The position numbers were made by a program, and so were the translations under genes. A stretch of DNA of 64,000 nt, taken from the NCBI RefSeq assembly GCF_901875555.1, contig NZ_CABFMD010000004.1, forward strand, positions 1-64,000. The letters are read 5' to 3'. The stretch is from Streptococcus parasanguinis (lineage in GTDB: Bacteria; Bacillota; Bacilli; Lactobacillales; Streptococcaceae). Numbering within the stretch: position 1 is the first letter of the stretch; each line of letters begins with the position of its first letter. Below, one piece after another: positions 55,793 through 64,000 of the stretch. Below the pieces are notes generated by a model that was not told the DNA's origin, did no database searches, and worked only from the letters and a program-made list of their open reading frames with translations.

Positions 55793-56392
55793 ATGCGCTT
55801 ATTAGTTGCTGAAGACCAAAGTATGTTGCGAGATGCTCTCTGCCAGCTCTTGCTTTTGCAAAAGGACGTGGAAGAAGTCTTACAGGCTGGAGATGGCCAA
55901 GAGGCGATTCAATTGCTGGAAAGTCAGTCAGTAGATATTGCTATTTTAGATGTGGAAATGCCAATCCGTACAGGTCTTGAGGTTCTTGAATGGGCCAAGA
56001 GCCACCAACCCCAGCTCAAGGTCGTCATTGTTACTACCTTTAAGCGGCCCGGTTACTTTGAGCGGGCTCTCAAGGCTGGAGTCGACGCCTATGTCTTAAA
56101 AGAACGTCGCATTACGGACTTGATGGGGACCTTGCATACAGTTTTGGCAGGGCAAAAAGAATATTCTCCTGAATTAATGGAAACTATTTTGACCCAACCC
56201 AATCCCTTAAGCTCGCAGGAGCAAGCAGTCTTAAGAGAGGTGGCTAAGGGGGCTTCCAATCAAGAAATTGCTGATCATTTATACCTGTCAAATGGAACCA
56301 TCCGCAATTACATGTCGGCTATTTTGACCAAGTTGGATGCGGAAAATCGAACGGAGGCAGCCAAGATCGCCCAAGAAAAGGGTTGGTTATAA
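55793..56392 (+). CDS. Response regulator (NarL/LuxR type)
   Basis: This 199-residue protein has a receiver domain with Asp53 ([12 protein letters not shown]), conserved Thr/Lys around [16 protein letters not shown], and a C-terminal LuxR helix-turn-helix ([21 protein letters not shown]). Partner of the kinase above; it probably controls this ABC operon, though no operator is clear upstream at 52.6 kb. A repeat copy follows directly. Confidence 0.9.
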   Translation: MRLLVAEDQSMLRDALCQLLLLQKDVEEVLQAGDGQEAIQLLESQSVDIAILDVEMPIRTGLEVLEWAKSHQPQLKVVIVTTFKRPGYFERALKAGVDAYVLKERRITDLMGTLHTVLAGQKEYSPELMETILTQPNPLSSQEQAVLREVAKGASNQEIADHLYLSNGTIRNYMSAILTKLDAENRTEAAKIAQEKGWL

Positions 56393-56397
56393 GAAAG

Positions 56398-56582
56398 AAA
56401 AGAGAGTGGGACAGAAATCGGTCATTCGTTAGAATTCGATTTCATCGTCCCACCTCCGCACAGTTGAGTAGGGCTGTAAAAGCTGATGAAATCAGCGTAG
56501 TAGAGCCCACTCAACCACTGCGTCTTGCTCGATAATCCAAAGACAATTGAGAGGCTAGGACTTTTGTCCCAACCTCTTTTTT
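56398..56582 (-). repeat. Dispersed terminator-like repeat, subfamily A, copy 6 (inverted)
   Basis: Same as copy 5 and in the same reverse orientation, six bases after the response regulator stop. Copies 5 and 6 therefore flank the ABC/two-component operon as direct repeats. Confidence 0.9.
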
Positions 56583-56634
56583 GATTGGATTTGTTATTGT
56601 TTTAGGAAAACTCTCATTATTCGGATTTGGATAG

Positions 56635-56689
56635 AAAATTCAGAAAATTTACTATTTTTCCTTGAAATATTTTCTAAAAATGGTATGAT
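56635..56689 (+). promoter_or_regulatory. ilvB promoter with CodY-like boxes
   Basis: TTGAAA (56662-56667), 16 bases, TATGAT with extended TGG (56681-56689). AAAATTCAGAAAATT at 56635-56649 matches the CodY box at 13 of 15 positions. A weaker 12-of-15 match at 56668-56682 covers the spacer. CodY repression when isoleucine, leucine and valine are plentiful is predicted. Confidence 0.6.
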
Positions 56690-56733
56690 AGTAGCATGCT
56701 AATTTGAACTACAAAGTACTGGAAAGGAGAGAC

Positions 56734-58434
56734 ATGGAGAAAATTACCTTAGAAACTGCAAAAACCGGCTCAGAGCTTGTTCTTGAAACTCTGCGTGATT
56801 TGGGGATTGACACGATTTTTGGTTATCCTGGTGGAGCGGTTTTGCCTTTATACGATGCCATCTATAGCTTTGAGGGTATCCAGCATATCTTGGGTCGTCA
56901 TGAACAAGGATGTTTGCATGAGGCTGAAGGCTACGCTAAATCGACTGGAAAGCTGGGTGTCGCAGTCGTCACTAGTGGACCGGGAGCGACCAATGCCATT
57001 ACAGGGATTGCAGATGCTATGAGCGATAGCGTTCCCTTACTAGTCTTTACTGGTCAAGTCAATCGTGCTGGGATCGGGAAAGACGCCTTCCAAGAAGCGG
57101 ATATCGTGGGAATTACCATGCCCATCACTAAGTACAACTATCAAGTACGTGAGACAGCAGATATTCCACGAATTATCACAGAAGCTATCCATATTGCGAC
57201 GACCGGCCGTCCTGGTCCGGTTGTGATTGACCTTCCAAAGGATGTGTCTGCTTTAGAGACAGATTTCATCTATGATCCGACAGTGAAGCTTCCTAGCTAT
57301 CAGCCAACGGTAGAGCCCAATGAATTGCAGATCAAAAAGATCTTGAAGCAATTGAGCAAGGCGAAAAAACCGGTTCTTCTTGCTGGTGGTGGGGTAAGTT
57401 ACGCTGGAGCTGCAAAAGAGTTGATTGCTCTAGCAGAGCGCTATCAGATTCCAGTAGTGACCAGTCTTTTAGGTCAAGGAACGATTGCGACCAGTCATCC
57501 TCTTTTCCTAGGGATGGGAGGAATGCACGGATCCTTCGCAGCCAATATCGCTATGACAGAGACGGATTTTATGATCAGTGTTGGTTGTCGATTTGACGAC
57601 CGTTTGACAGGGAATCCAAAGACTTTCGCTAAAAATGCTAAGGTTGCCCATATCGACATTGATCCTGCAGAGATTGGCAAGATCATTGCTGTTGATATTC
57701 CTGTCGTTGGCGATGCAAAGAAGGCCTTGCAGCAGTTGCTAGCCGAGCCAACGGTTCATAACAACACAGAAAAATGGATCGAAAAGGTAACCAAAGATAA
57801 GAACCGGGTTCGTTCATACGACAAGAAGGAACGGGTTGTACAGCCACAAGCTGTGATCGAACGCATTGGAGAGTTGACCAAGGGTGACGCTATTGTCGTC
57901 ACAGACGTTGGCCAACACCAAATGTGGGCAGCTCAATACTATCCTTACCAAAATGAGCGCCAATTGGTGACTTCAGGAGGTCTAGGAACGATGGGATTCG
58001 GTGTTCCTGCAGCTATCGGAGCGAAAATTGCCAATCCAGATAAAGAAGTTGTTCTCTTTGTTGGGGATGGTGGTTTCCAAATGACCAACCAGGAATTGGC
58101 CATCTTAAATATCTACAAGGTTCCAATCAAGGTCGTTATGCTCAACAACCACTCGCTTGGGATGGTCCGTCAATGGCAAGAAGCCTTCTATGATGGTCGG
58201 ACATCAGAGTCAGTCTTTGATAGCCTTCCGGATTTCCAATTGATGGCGCAAGCCTACGGGATCAAGAATTATAAATTTGATAATCCTGAAACTCTTGAGA
58301 AGGATTTGGAAGTTATCACAGAAGATGTACCAATGTTCATCGAAGTAGACATTTCTCGGAAAGAGCATGTCTTACCGATGGTACCAGCTGGTAAGAGTAA
58401 TCATGAGATGTTGGGGGTGAAGTTTAATGCGTAG
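56734..58434 (+). CDS. ilvB: Acetolactate synthase, large subunit
   Basis: This 566-residue thiamine-diphosphate enzyme makes acetolactate, the first step to valine, leucine and isoleucine. I start at the ATG at 56734 behind GGAAAGGAG (an earlier frame start at 56704 is rejected). Motifs: FGYPGGAVLPLYDA with the catalytic glutamate in RHEQGC, and the ThDP site GDGGFQMTNQELAIL. It overlaps ilvN by eight bases. Confidence 0.96.
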   Translation: MEKITLETAKTGSELVLETLRDLGIDTIFGYPGGAVLPLYDAIYSFEGIQHILGRHEQGCLHEAEGYAKSTGKLGVAVVTSGPGATNAITGIADAMSDSVPLLVFTGQVNRAGIGKDAFQEADIVGITMPITKYNYQVRETADIPRIITEAIHIATTGRPGPVVIDLPKDVSALETDFIYDPTVKLPSYQPTVEPNELQIKKILKQLSKAKKPVLLAGGGVSYAGAAKELIALAERYQIPVVTSLLGQGTIATSHPLFLGMGGMHGSFAANIAMTETDFMISVGCRFDDRLTGNPKTFAKNAKVAHIDIDPAEIGKIIAVDIPVVGDAKKALQQLLAEPTVHNNTEKWIEKVTKDKNRVRSYDKKERVVQPQAVIERIGELTKGDAIVVTDVGQHQMWAAQYYPYQNERQLVTSGGLGTMGFGVPAAIGAKIANPDKEVVLFVGDGGFQMTNQELAILNIYKVPIKVVMLNNHSLGMVRQWQEAFYDGRTSESVFDSLPDFQLMAQAYGIKNYKFDNPETLEKDLEVITEDVPMFIEVDISRKEHVLPMVPAGKSNHEMLGVKFNA

Positions 58435-58903
58435 AATGTTAACAGCCAAACTTCAAAACCGCTCAGGTGTTCTGAACCGCTTTACAGGAGTTCTATCGAG
58501 ACGTCAAGTCAATATCGAAAGTATCTCTGTTGGCGCAACAGAAAACCCTAATGTATCGCGGATTACCATTATCATTGATGTTGCTTCGCATGATGAAGTA
58601 GAGCAAATCATCAAACAGCTCAACCGCCAAGTGGATGTGATCCGTGTCCGGGATATCACTGATAAACCACACTTGGAGCGCGAAGTGATCTTGGTGAAAG
58701 TTTCTGCACCTGCTGAGAAACGAGCAGAAATCTTGGCCATTATTCAACCTTTCCGTGCGACCGTGGTCGATGTGGCTCCAAGCTCTATCACTGTTCAAAT
58801 GACGGGAAATGCAGAAAAGAGTGAAGCCCTTATTCGTGTCATTCGCCCGTATGGGATTAAAAACATCGCCCGCACCGGTGCAACCGGATTTACTCGAGAT
58901 TAA
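58427..58903 (+). CDS. ilvN: Acetolactate synthase, small regulatory subunit
   Basis: This 158-residue subunit has an N-terminal ACT domain (MLTAKLQNRSGVLNRFTGVL, which binds valine) and the C-terminal domain ending NIARTGATGFTRD. It activates IlvB and gives feedback inhibition by valine. GGGGTGAAG in ilvB serves as ribosome site. It lies 68 bases before ilvC. Confidence 0.96.
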   Translation: MRRMLTAKLQNRSGVLNRFTGVLSRRQVNIESISVGATENPNVSRITIIIDVASHDEVEQIIKQLNRQVDVIRVRDITDKPHLEREVILVKVSAPAEKRAEILAIIQPFRATVVDVAPSSITVQMTGNAEKSEALIRVIRPYGIKNIARTGATGFTRD

Positions 58904-58950
58904 TTCTCACCTTAACATTGTTAACCCCGCCTTAAAAAGGCGAATAATAA

Positions 58951-59994
<1,044 letters not shown>

Positions 59995-60010
59995 TTGTCT
60001 GTAGAAGACT

Positions 60011-60042
60011 AAGCAAGTTGGGACACCCTGGCTTGCTTTTTT
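60011..60042 (+). terminator. Terminator between ilvC and ilvA
   Basis: AAGCAAG and CTTGCTT hairpin followed by a T6 run. Some read-through to ilvA is likely since no clear promoter lies between. Confidence 0.7.
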
Positions 60043-60070
60043 GATCAATACACAGCAACAGAGGTATGAA

Positions 60071-61321
60071 ATGATAACAGCAAAAGATGTGACCAAGGCC
60101 CATAAAATATTAAGTGGAGTCGTGGTCAATACGCCCCTTGAATACGACCACTATTTATCTGAAAAATATGGGGCAAAGATTTATTTGAAAAAAGAAAATG
60201 CCCAACGTGTTCGTTCTTTCAAAATTCGTGGAGCTTACTTTGCGATCTCTCAATTATCAAAAGAAGAGCGTGAGCGTGGGGTAGTGTGTGCTTCTGCGGG
60301 AAACCATGCACAAGGGGTTGCTTATACTTGTAATGAAATGAAGATTCCAGCGACCATCTTCATGCCGATTACGACACCGCAACAAAAGATCGGACAAGTC
60401 GGATTCTTTGGTGGGGATTATGTAACGATCAAGTTAGTTGGGGATACCTTTGACGCGTCAGCTAAGGCGGCACAAGAATTTACTCTTGCCGAAAAACGGA
60501 CCTTTATCGACCCCTTTGATGATCCAAACGTACAGGCTGGTCAAGGAACAGTGGCCTACGAAATCCTTGAGGAAGCGCGAAAGGAATCGATTGAGTTTGA
60601 TACTGTCCTTGTTCCTGTAGGTGGGGGTGGCCTTATTTCGGGTGTGTCTACCTACATCAAAGAAACAGAGCCTAGGATTGAGGTCATTGGGGTAGAGGCC
60701 GAAGGGGCGCGCTCCATGAAGGCTGCTTTTGAAGCAGGGGGCCCAGTCAAATTACCAGAAATTGATAAATTTGCAGATGGGATTGCCGTGCAAAAAGTGG
60801 GACAATTAACCTATGAAGTAACCCGTCAGCATGTGGAAACCCTGGTTGGGGTCGATGAAGGTTTGATTTCAGAGACTTTGATTGATCTTTATTCTAAGCA
60901 GGGGATCGTGGCTGAACCAGCGGGGGCGGCCAGTGTGGCATCCCTTGAAATCTTGCGCGAATACATCAAGGGGAAAACCATCTGTTGTATCATCTCAGGT
61001 GGGAATAATGATATTAACCGCATGCCTGAGATGGAAGAGCGTGCCTTGATCTACGATGGAGTAAAACACTACTTTATCGTCAACTTCCCACAACGTCCAG
61101 GTGCTCTTCGAGAATTTGTAAATGATATCCTAGGGCCAAATGATGATATCACACGTTTTGAATACATCAAACGTGCTAGCAAGGGAACTGGCCCTGTCTT
61201 GATTGGGGTTACTTTGGCTAATAAACATGACTATGCAGGATTGGTCAACCGTATCGAGCGTTTTGATCCGTCTTTCATTAACTTGAACGGCAATGAAACT
61301 CTCTATAATATGCTGGTCTGA
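60071..61321 (+). CDS. ilvA: Threonine dehydratase (biosynthetic)
   Basis: This 416-residue PLP enzyme turns threonine into 2-oxobutyrate for isoleucine. I start at the ATG at 60071 with AGAGG seven bases upstream. The PLP lysine lies in RSFKIRGAYFA (about residue 51), the glycine-rich loop is PVGGGGLISG, and SAGNHAQGVAYTC is the cofactor region. The C-terminal 90 residues form a single regulatory ACT-like domain, giving a shorter protein than the E. coli form (two domains). Confidence 0.95.
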   Translation: MITAKDVTKAHKILSGVVVNTPLEYDHYLSEKYGAKIYLKKENAQRVRSFKIRGAYFAISQLSKEERERGVVCASAGNHAQGVAYTCNEMKIPATIFMPITTPQQKIGQVGFFGGDYVTIKLVGDTFDASAKAAQEFTLAEKRTFIDPFDDPNVQAGQGTVAYEILEEARKESIEFDTVLVPVGGGGLISGVSTYIKETEPRIEVIGVEAEGARSMKAAFEAGGPVKLPEIDKFADGIAVQKVGQLTYEVTRQHVETLVGVDEGLISETLIDLYSKQGIVAEPAGAASVASLEILREYIKGKTICCIISGGNNDINRMPEMEERALIYDGVKHYFIVNFPQRPGALREFVNDILGPNDDITRFEYIKRASKGTGPVLIGVTLANKHDYAGLVNRIERFDPSFINLNGNETLYNMLV

Positions 61322-61348
61322 GTATCATGCAGAGATAATCGACTATTT

Positions 61349-61384
61349 AAGCAATATATTTTTATGGAATATATTGCTTTTTTA
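61349..61384 (+). terminator. Terminator of ilvA
   Basis: AAGCAATATATT and AATATATTGCTT are exact 12-bp arms, then TTTTTT. Confidence 0.88.
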
Positions 61385-61431
61385 TGAAGACTTGTGATAT
61401 GATATGCGTAAATTAAAAGGAGGAACTTTTT

Positions 61432-62325
61432 ATGCCTGGATTTTTTATCTTTATTTTATTCTTGCTAATAGTTGCAGGAGTCATTGTGATCAGTTCACTA
61501 TATGTGGTGAAACAACAGTCCGTTGCCATCATCGAGCGCTTCGGACGTTATCAAAAAATTAGCGATAGTGGCATTCATATGCGAGCGCCTTTTGGTATCG
61601 ATAAAATTGCAGCACGAGTTCAATTGCGCGTCTTGCAGAGTGAGATCGTGGTTGAAACAAAAACTCAGGATAACGTATTCGTTACCATGAATGTGGCGAC
61701 GCAATACCGAGTGAACGAAAGCAACGTAAAGGATGCCTACTACAAGTTGATGCGTCCAGAGTCACAGATTAAATCATACATTGAAGATGCTTTGCGTTCT
61801 TCTGTTCCCAAGTTGACCTTGGATGAATTATTTGAGAAAAAAGATGAAATCGCCCTTGAAGTTCAAAAACAAGTGGCAGAAGAAATGTCAACTTATGGAT
61901 ATATTATTGTAAAAACTTTGATCACCAAAGTTGAGCCAGATGCCGAAGTGAAACAATCCATGAACGAGATTAATGCGGCGCAAAGAAAACGCGTGGCAGC
62001 TCAGGAATTGGCAGAAGCAGACAAGATCAAGATCGTTACTGCTGCCGAAGCTGAGGCGGAAAAAGACCGCTTGCACGGGGTCGGTATTGCCGAGCAACGG
62101 AAGGCTATTGTCGATGGATTGGCAGACTCTATTAAAGAGTTAAAAGGAGCCAATGTAGACTTGACCGAAGAGCAAATTATGTCTATTCTGTTAACCAATC
62201 AGTACTTAGATACCTTAAATAATTTTGCAGATAAGGAAGGGAATAATACGATTTTCCTACCAGCTAACCCAGATGGCGTCGAAAACATTCGTACACAAAT
62301 ATTATCAGCCCTGAAAGCAAAGTAA
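61432..62325 (+). CDS. SPFH/stomatin-like membrane protein (QmcA type)
   Basis: This 297-residue protein has one N-terminal membrane helix (about 3-25), the SPFH domain (VVKQQSVAIIERFGRYQKI, then TQDNVFVTMNVATQYRV) and a charged coiled-coil tail (AQRKRVAAQELAEADKIK, EAEAEKDRLHGVG). Such proteins form oligomeric rings in membrane microdomains and affect other membrane proteins. AAGGAGG precedes the start. Monocistronic. Confidence 0.9.
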   Translation: MPGFFIFILFLLIVAGVIVISSLYVVKQQSVAIIERFGRYQKISDSGIHMRAPFGIDKIAARVQLRVLQSEIVVETKTQDNVFVTMNVATQYRVNESNVKDAYYKLMRPESQIKSYIEDALRSSVPKLTLDELFEKKDEIALEVQKQVAEEMSTYGYIIVKTLITKVEPDAEVKQSMNEINAAQRKRVAAQELAEADKIKIVTAAEAEAEKDRLHGVGIAEQRKAIVDGLADSIKELKGANVDLTEEQIMSILLTNQYLDTLNNFADKEGNNTIFLPANPDGVENIRTQILSALKAK

Positions 62326-62371
62326 ACTTTTTCTCATTTTTAAAAAAGGTTCGTATTTTCAGCGATTTTAG

Positions 62372-62400
62372 TTGACAAAATGTGCAAAAAAATTTATATT
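62372..62400 (+). promoter_or_regulatory. Promoter of the small HTH-like gene
   Basis: TTGACA (62372-62377), 17 bases, TATATT (62395-62400), followed by AGGAGAAAG before the start at 62433. Confidence 0.75.
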
Positions 62401-62432
62401 AGTATTGGAAATAATAATATAGGAGAAAGATA

Positions 62433-62648
62433 ATGGCTAAATCGAACTTTGAAAAAGTAGAATCAGTTGTTGGATGGGTACGTGATAAGAAAATTACTGG
62501 CTATCGTATCAGTAAAGAAACAAATGCCCGTGAAATGTCTATCATTGCCTTGGCTCAAGGACGTGCAAAAGTGAAGAACATCTCGTTTGAAACTGCACTT
62601 GGATTGATTGATTTTTATGATAAAAATCATCAAAAATTCGAAGATTAA
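62433..62648 (+). CDS. Small helix-turn-helix-like protein
   Basis: This 71-residue protein reads like a minimal helix-turn-helix fold without extra parts: WVRDKKITGYRISKETNAREMSII is helix-turn-helix-like, and the rest is helical (ALGLIDFYDKNHQKF). It is conserved in streptococci as hypothetical. It may be a small DNA-binding protein; target unknown. It has its own promoter and terminator. Confidence 0.7.
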   Translation: MAKSNFEKVESVVGWVRDKKITGYRISKETNAREMSIIALAQGRAKVKNISFETALGLIDFYDKNHQKFED

Positions 62649-62663
62649 TTTGTTGTTCCAATT

Positions 62664-62697
62664 AAAAACCGGAGAGGAATTCTCTCTGGTTTTTTTC
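62664..62697 (+). terminator. Terminator of the small HTH-like gene
   Basis: AAAACCGGAGAG and CTCTCTGGTTTT with a short loop (one G-U pair), then T-run. Confidence 0.88.
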
Positions 62698-62720
62698 TAT
62701 GCCTCAAAAGTAGCAGCGGT

Positions 62721-62763
62721 ACAAAAAAACAGCTTGCTTCCATACTGGTAAGCAAACTGTTTC
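62721..62763 (-). terminator. Terminator of the amino acid ABC operon
   Basis: Read on the minus strand: AAACAGTTTGCTT and AAGCAAGCTGTTT pair (one G-U pair) and are followed by T7. It lies seven bases past the ATPase stop. Confidence 0.85.
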
Positions 62764-62769
62764 AAGAGA

Positions 62770-63510
62770 TTAATGTAAGAAGCGTTGAAGGAATTCCTTG
62801 GTCCGTTCTTCTTTTGGATGACTAAAGATTTCTTTTGGATCGCCTTGTTCAGCTATGACACCCTTGTCCATGAAGATGACCCGGCTAGAGACATCGCGGG
62901 CAAATTCCATTTCGTGGGTTACGACAATCATGGTCAGACCTTCTTTGGCCAAGTCCTGCATGATTTTCAAAACTTCCCCAACCATTTCTGGGTCTAGGGC
63001 AGAAGTTGGTTCATCGAAGAGAATGGCATCAGGATCCATAGAGAGCGCGCGTGCGATGGCGACCCGCTGCTTTTGACCACCTGAAAGTTGTTTCGGACGG
63101 GCAGCCCAATATTGAGATCCCATACCGACTTTTTCAAGGTTTTCTTTGGCAACTTTTTCTGCAGTTTCTCGGTCCCGCTTGAGGACGGTTGTTTGTGCAA
63201 CGATTGTATTTTCTAAGACATTCAAATTTTCGAAGAGATTAAAGCTTTGGAAAACCATTCCTAATTTCTCACGGTAATGCGTGAGATCATAATCAGGATC
63301 AAGGACATTTTGGCCACGATAGAGAATCTCTCCAGCTGTAGGAGTCTCTAGAAGATTGATGGAGCGAAGGAAGGTTGATTTTCCGCTACCAGAGCTCCCG
63401 ATGATGGAGATCACCTCTCCTTTTTCAACCGTGAGCGAAATATCTTTCAAAACCTCATTTTGACCATAAGATTTTTTTAAATGTTGAATTTCAAGAATTT
63501 TTTCTGACAT
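62770..63510 (-). CDS. glnQ: Polar amino acid ABC transporter, ATPase
   Basis: This 246-residue ATPase of the GlnQ/HisP family has Walker [10 protein letters not shown] (about 36-44), signature [15 protein letters not shown] and Walker [15 protein letters not shown]. It powers import of glutamine or a related amino acid. Its ATG overlaps the permease stop by one base (TAATG). The exact substrate cannot be told from the ATPase alone, so the symbol marks the family. Confidence 0.88.
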   Translation of the reverse strand: MSEKILEIQHLKKSYGQNEVLKDISLTVEKGEVISIIGSSGSGKSTFLRSINLLETPTAGEILYRGQNVLDPDYDLTHYREKLGMVFQSFNLFENLNVLENTIVAQTTVLKRDRETAEKVAKENLEKVGMGSQYWAARPKQLSGGQKQRVAIARALSMDPDAILFDEPTSALDPEMVGEVLKIMQDLAKEGLTMIVVTHEMEFARDVSSRVIFMDKGVIAEQGDPKEIFSHPKEERTKEFLQRFLH

Positions 63511-64000
63511 TATTTCACCTCATTGACTTGCATTTGATTTGCACCTGTAGTATAAGTATCAGAATCTAAGCGACGTTCGATGTAGCGAAGGATTCGTGTG
63601 ATTGTAAAGGTGAGAACGAAGTAAATCACAGCAATCACCGTAAAGGTTTGGAAAGTTTGGTAATTTTGTGATGCAACGGTTTTACCAGTAAAGTATAGCT
63701 CAACCACAGAGATAACGTTCAAGACAGAGGTATCTTTAATGTTAATGACGAATTCATTCCCTGTTGCTGGCAAGATATTGCGGACAACTTGTGGAAGTAC
63801 GACCTTGCGCATGGTTTGTCCATGGGTCATTCCTAGTGCCGTAGCGGCTTCAAATTGCCCTTTATCCACAGCATAGATCCCACCACGAACAATTTCACTC
63901 ATGTAGGCACCTGTGTTGATAGATACGATGATGATGGCAGCGAGAGTCCGGTCGATTGAAATCCCAAAGGCTTGAGCTGTTCCGTAGTAAATAACCATAG
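63510..64000 (-). CDS. Polar amino acid ABC transporter, permease (cut by window edge)
   Basis: The visible 162 residues carry the HisM/GlnP permease pattern: [32 protein letters not shown] holds the EAA loop that contacts the ATPase, then [17 protein letters not shown] and a last membrane helix. A possible ATG at 63996-63998 is probably internal, since family members are longer; the true start is beyond the right edge. In some streptococci this permease is fused to a substrate-binding domain, which cannot be checked here. Confidence 0.85.
   Translation of the reverse strand, partial: MVIYYGTAQAFGISIDRTLAAIIIVSINTGAYMSEIVRGGIYAVDKGQFEAATALGMTHGQTMRKVVLPQVVRNILPATGNEFVINIKDTSVLNVISVVELYFTGKTVASQNYQTFQTFTVIAVIYFVLTFTITRILRYIERRLDSDTYTTGANQMQVNEVK

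Overview
The window reads as a chromosome segment of an oral Streptococcus of the mitis/sanguinis type. This is inferred from low-GC DNA, strong AAGGAGG ribosome binding sites, and streptococcal gene sets: malolactic genes, hrcA-grpE-dnaK-dnaJ with CIRCE sites, a pezAT toxin-antitoxin pair, tig-rpoE-pyrG-fba, and ilvBNC-ilvA with CodY-like boxes. I cannot fix the species from sequence alone.

Layout. Positions 1-75 are the right end of an IS3-family element. 162-4510 hold a malolactic locus: a LysR regulator and an Xre regulator on the minus strand, then malolactic enzyme and malate permease on the plus strand. 4511-20400 is an accessory island, AT-rich for most of its length. It holds decayed gene tails, an unrecognised two-gene operon, an ArsR-like regulator with an ABC exporter, an Rgg/PlcR-like regulator with a possible LanC relic and a second ABC exporter, pezAT, an MFS transporter, and a TIR / PP2C-like / DUF218 operon convergent with a membrane protein that carries Rossmann and RyR domains. 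From about 20.6 kb onward the content is mostly core: CsbD, VanZ-RDD, ACT and UPF0210 proteins, two phosphatases, VanY, the heat-shock operon, truA with vitamin genes, trigger factor, RNA polymerase delta, CTP synthase, aldolase, two tRNAs, a three-gene ABC-2 exporter, a LytTR/LiaF-like module, L28, FakA, an ABC transporter with a two-component system, branched-chain amino acid synthesis, a stomatin-like protein and a polar amino acid ABC transporter cut by the right edge.

The two most interesting things are these. (1) The TIR-PP2C-DUF218 operon facing a two-TM, double-Rossmann, RyR-domain protein (15.7-20.4 kb). It looks like an undescribed signalling or defence module in which a TIR-made nucleotide could be sensed by the RyR protein. 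(2) A family of eight dispersed elements of about 175-185 bp between 22 and 57 kb, absent from the island. Each sits directly after a gene. The family folds into three hairpins, and two subfamilies differ by compensatory changes in the stems, so it is a conserved, probably bidirectional, terminator RNA element.

Regulation visible in the sequence includes two CIRCE operators at hrcA, a probable CTP-sensing reiterative-transcription attenuator at pyrG, CodY-like boxes at ilvB, cre-like sites at mleS and at the 43.6 kb exporter, inverted-repeat operators at the Xre and ArsR regulators, and a probably leaderless alpha/beta hydrolase gene at 42362.
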